Source: Helicoverpa zea (taxonomy: Eukaryota > Arthropoda > Insecta > Lepidoptera > Noctuidae). Taken from it: a stretch of 64,000 bases of DNA. The stretch is taken from contig NC_061476.1 in assembly GCF_022581195.2 (NCBI RefSeq), positions 1,738,501 to 1,802,500 of the forward strand, given 5' to 3'. Positions 63,101 through 64,000 of the stretch are shown in pieces. The first letter of the stretch is position 1; every line of letters starts with the position of its first letter. The translations under genes and the position numbers were made by a program. The notes under the pieces were generated by a model. It made no database searches. It saw only the letters and a program-made list of their open reading frames with translations, and was not told the DNA's origin.

Positions 63101-63703
63101 CAAGGATGTTGTATGACAGCCGGGACCTACAGTTTAACGTGCCATCCGAAACACAGCCAATGGTGTCTAAGATATACTTAGAAAGTACATACAAACTTAG
63201 AAAAGTTGCATTAGTACTTGCCTGACATGGGATCGAACTCGCGCCCTCATACTTGAGAGGTTGGTCATTTACCCACTAGGCCACCACGACTCTGTGGCTT
63301 CATAGCTCCTGAAGCGAATTTAATTTAGTTTTTAACAGGTTTTAATCGGCATAATGCTGCTTACAGTAAAAGTACGTTTTACAAAATGTTGCTGTGCTAG
63401 TGGAATAGCCTCTAATTACCAAGGTACTGAAAGACAATTATAGTACACTATTTACCTTTTAGTAGACCAGATAGCGGATACATACTATCACATTTAACAC
63501 AGCTAGTATCAAATAACTTTTTATCTGTAATTTTACGGACATACAGTTGAAAAATAAACATTTATATTTAACTAACTAGCTACATAACTTACCTCAGTCA
63601 CTAACACAGGATTAACATGATGATATTGGAAGGCAGCTTGCACTAGGTATGTTATAGCTTCCACTCCCCACTCGCGCATGCGTATGTGTGGGTGTTGGCA
63701 AAC
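45045..63703 (-). CDS. mon2: Mon2 homologue, C-terminal part (785 residues, 5' end outside)
   Basis: Eighteen exons in transcription order: 63593-63703, 62594-62769, 62135-62297, 59312-59456, 58674-58816, 58127-58234, 57737-57871, 57237-57387, 56380-56482, 51254-51404, 50604-50774, 49967-50065, 49438-49541, 48865-49016, 48094-48201, 47579-47678, 47047-47159, 45045-45169. All have GT-AG borders, and phases agree at every junction, totalling 2358 nt including TAG. Family landmarks: HPHIRMREWGVEA, LNISLTAVGLMWNISDYL, SQTLFSCIGAHGTLL, HTRNTAQKQWAETQVLTLSG, TCFETLLQY and RQQVSEISFVLKAVATL, with the C-terminus near IALYPYLVRL. Mon2 is a large Golgi/endosome scaffold related to BIG/GBF Arf-GEFs but lacking Sec7. 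In other eukaryotes it works with Dopey and a P4-type flippase in endosome-to-Golgi traffic. The N-terminal DCB/HUS half, roughly the first 50%, lies beyond 64000. Several exons are extremely GC- and Ala-rich compared with the AT-rich introns. At least six have adjacent tandem copies. Identity was judged from memory of the family. Confidence 0.95.
45232..45509 (+). mobile_element. SINE with the same tRNA head but a different tail
   Basis: The head (GTCGTGGTGGCCTAGTGGG through TATCTTAGACACCAATGGCT) matches the SINE at 40708-41088. After that the sequence switches to an unrelated tail ending GCCTGTGCTCAGCAGTGGGA, the RTE-like 3' end also seen at 820-1035. It lies in the last Mon2 intron, opposite to the gene, starting 62 bp upstream of the last exon. 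No target duplication was found. Confidence 0.85.
45513..46440. mobile_element. AT-rich repeat with a GC-rich block inside
   Basis: Flanks rich in GATCACCAAA/TTTGGTGACC words (also at 25640-26060) surround a strongly GC-rich block at about 45835-46030. The - strand of that block is open for 108 codons (45771-46097), including SLKNYLRLSSQAASPLRAY. No family was recognised and it does not match a Mon2 exon. It may be a captured gene fragment in a non-autonomous element inside Mon2 intron 17. Confidence 0.4.
46690..46960. mobile_element. probable MITE in Mon2 intron 17
   Basis: CGTGACAACGTTATAAG near 46745 and a near-inverse TATAAGACGTTGTCACG near 46930 enclose a moderately GC-rich centre. The exact ends are unclear. 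Confidence 0.4.
48530..48755 (+). mobile_element. 5'-truncated SINE in a Mon2 intron
   Basis: Tail portion of the 40708-41088 family (CCTTGGCAGTCGTTACGGG through AAAAAGGCTCGGAGGATGA), antisense to Mon2. The start shows a small duplication of the GAACATCC word. Confidence 0.85.
48790..48834 (-). repeat. shortened copy of Mon2 exon 48865-49016
   Basis: Thirty bases past the exon end, AACACAG is followed by CGTGGG and then GCCCTGGTGCTGGCGGTGCG, the 5' part of the parent exon with about 20 bp missing. It then jumps to a donor-like GAGTACAC. Offset from the parent start is 182 bp. Unlikely to be used as an exon because the donor GT is lost. Confidence 0.8.
50160..50330 (-). repeat. degenerate relatives of the GTACATAA minisatellite
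   Basis: Scattered ATGTATACTCCC and TATGTACTTCC words, in inverse orientation to the main array, lie in the intron between exons 50604-50774 and 49967-50065. Probably an old decayed patch of the same repeat. Confidence 0.4.
50935..51065 (+). mobile_element. LINE 3' tail
   Basis: GGGGAGTTTGTTGCGCCAC, GGGGGCTGTCTTTTG and TTTGAATAAATAATTTGAA mark the same 3' tail family as 60578-60716 and 60990-61140. Diverged. Confidence 0.65.
51180..51248 (-). repeat. shortened copy of Mon2 exon 51254-51404
   Basis: Only five bases (GTAAT) separate the exon end from a second GTTCAC start. The copy then runs through CTAGGCTCGTGCCTGTCGC and GTGTGCAGCACGGAGCC and stops before a poly-AAC tract. It is diverged from the parent, lacks the exon's second half and has no donor. 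Offset 156 bp. Confidence 0.8.
51924..52907. repeat. 710-bp direct duplication with internal hairpin
   Basis: A leader beginning GTATCTGGAGTGGTTAAA occurs at 51924 and again at 52634, nearly identical, each running into the minisatellite. Each leader holds a perfect 20-bp inverted pair (first copy 52029-52048 and 52160-52179) around about 110 bp, inside which minisatellite words appear in inverted orientation. This looks like the ends of the unit from which the array grew. Confidence 0.85.
52191..56330. repeat. 4.1-kb GTACATAA minisatellite in a Mon2 intron
   Basis: Hundreds of 12- and 13-bp units: GAGAGTACATAA, GGGGAGTACATAA, GACAGTACATAA and GACAGCACATAA. They are interrupted once by the second leader copy at 52634-52907. 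Higher-order blocks alternate 12- and 13-mers. None of the three - strand frames contains frequent stops because the inverse unit (TTATGTACTC...) lacks stop words. This yields spurious ORFs of up to 817 codons (YVLS/MYSL/CTLL repeats) that are not genes. It lies between Mon2 exons 56380-56482 and 51254-51404. Confidence 0.97.
56684..56830 (+). mobile_element. LINE/SINE-like tail scrap
   Basis: CTAGCTTTCGCCCGCGGTTT followed by TCAGCCAATTCGGTCAAGCC is a diverged relative of the family at 4810-5032. Confidence 0.55.
57145..57218 (-). repeat. shortened copy of Mon2 exon 57237-57387 with both splice signals
   Basis: Eighteen bases past the parent donor, CATCCTCCAG is followed by 68 bp (57151-57218) nearly identical to the parent's 5' half except for a 6-bp deletion. 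It ends GCCTC|GTAAGG, a good donor at 57150-57145. The joint fits deletion between CCTC repeats of the parent. It could be an alternative mini-exon, but the 18-base spacer is too short to be an intron, so it could only replace the parent exon. Confidence 0.85.
57490..57730 (+). repeat. degenerate minisatellite relatives
   Basis: Words such as GGGAGCACATAGGAG, TTCATAAGAGAG and GGGGAGTATATAAAGG in the intron after exon 57737-57871 echo the GTACATAA array 1.2 kb away. An old patch of the same family. Confidence 0.55.
59512..60510 (-). pseudogene. non-LTR retrotransposon C-terminal ORF (endonuclease-like)
   Basis: An open frame of 332 codons in a Mon2 intron, sense to the gene. It carries a zinc-knuckle-like C-x-C-x8/9-H-x3/4-C (Cys142, Cys144, His153/154, Cys158). 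RPDG (200-203) and D218 in LVWDATCVDT follow. This layout is that of the restriction-like endonuclease end of R2/NeSL-type LINEs. The RT palm is absent, so the copy is 5'-truncated, yet the frame is uninterrupted. Its stop lies only 55 bp before the acceptor of Mon2 exon 59312-59456. Retroelement origin is confident; the exact clade is an inference. Confidence 0.8.
60578..61140. mobile_element. inverted pair of LINE 3' tails
   Basis: The tail at 60578-60716 (- strand) and the one at 60990-61140 (+ strand) share GAGTTTGTTCCACCACTTAT, CCAGCAAAAACACA and GAAGTGGTGAAGGGCGGGC. They face each other around about 270 bp. RNA across them could fold into a long hairpin. The left copy may be linked to the retrotransposon ORF insertion. 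Confidence 0.7.
61183..62134 (-). repeat. 136-bp tandem array of a Mon2 exon end
   Basis: Seven extra copies follow exon 62135-62297 at an exact 136-bp step (CATGAGCCCC at 61183, 61319, 61455, 61591, 61727, 61863, 61999). Each has a 34-bp spacer that starts with the donor GTGAGTGCAG and ends AAG, followed by 102 bp of exon. The 102 bp encode 34 residues in frame (GDLLGCLRQVL through LTAVGLM) and lack 15 bp present in the parent. Every copy keeps the ATG|GTGAGT donor. Copies differ by only a few substitutions. Confidence 0.95.
62445..62576 (-). repeat. diverged copy of Mon2 exon 62594-62769
   Basis: Seventeen bases past the exon end, GATGGAG is followed by GCTCTTGAATGTCTCTTGG, matching the parent's 5' end. 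Then come TGGAGCCACTATCAGA and, after an internal loss of about 40 bp, GACCAGCTCGGCG. It ends at a donor-like GTGAGG (62444-62439). Clearly more diverged than the other copies, so older; the frame is broken. Confidence 0.8.
62913..63290 (-). mobile_element. tRNA-derived SINE, intact, 17-bp target duplication
   Basis: Full-length copy of the 40708-41088 family, in a Mon2 intron and in the sense of the gene. It is bounded by a perfect duplication TCTGTGGCTTCATAGCT (62896-62912 and 63291-63307). The pol III boxes lie at the 63290 end. Recent insertion. Confidence 0.93.
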
Positions 63704-64000
63704 CTGGGAATTGTTTATTCATTAGTTTAGGAATATAAAGGGAAAATTCCTTAAAGTAACAAATTGTCACGGTGTTTTAGAAAACGGATTCATATTTAAA
63801 ATCGACATTTGCGAATTCATATTAGTGGTAGATTCATAATTGAGGATCTTACATAGTTCATAGAAAGGACAATGGGCACAAATATATGGGACCTGGTATA
63901 CCCCACCAATAGGAATGTCATATATGTCATCGGATAGGCATTTTAATGTAGAACAACATTTACTATGACAGCTTTGCTGAAATGTTTGTCCGTTCTGAGA
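63704..64000 (-). other. Mon2 intron, continuing past the window
   Basis: No further exon was recognised up to the window edge. The preceding Mon2 exon should lie beyond 64000. Confidence 0.6.

Overview
The window looks like nuclear DNA of a lepidopteran, probably a noctuoid-type moth. It is AT-rich and packed with short non-coding transposons. It carries tRNA-headed SINEs and LINE tails of the kinds common in moths, and its two recognisable genes have insect-like exon structure. Only two protein-coding genes can be supported: an alpha-tubulin gene on the + strand (27528-30404, complete) and the C-terminal half of Mon2 on the - strand (45045-63703, 18 exons, 5' end beyond the window). They are convergent. 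A probable orphan promoter plus non-coding first exon on the - strand (21645-21881) suggests a third gene whose body lies to the left; if so, 1-21.6 kb is its first intron.

Layout: 1-21.6 kb has no recognisable coding exon and holds LINE/SINE tails, MITEs and a 2.7 kb GTTCCG-ended element with a nested fold-back. 22.3-26.9 kb holds MITEs, a second GTTCCG element in the opposite orientation and a jockey-like reverse transcriptase fragment. 27.2-30.5 kb is the tubulin gene with a TATA box, an upstream DRE-type site and a poly(A) signal. 30.6-44.0 kb is a transposon field: four MITEs, a 2.8 kb fold-back element carrying nine TGACGTCA palindromes, a fresh SINE with a 13-bp target duplication and a hAT-type element with an 8-bp target duplication. 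44.35-64 kb is Mon2, whose introns hold a 4.1 kb minisatellite, SINEs and an RT/endonuclease ORF.

The most unusual feature is in Mon2. At least six of its 18 exons are followed, immediately downstream in the direction of transcription, by full or internally shortened copies of themselves. Two of these are expanded into regular arrays: 110 bp, six extra copies, behind the last exon; and 136 bp, seven extra copies, behind the third visible exon. Breakpoints sit within about 5-45 bp of exon edges and the copies differ in age, so this looks like a recurrent exon-sized tandem duplication process in one housekeeping gene. Several copies keep plausible splice signals. Coordinates of exons come from reading frame, splice dinucleotides and alignment from memory to the Mon2 family; no search was run.
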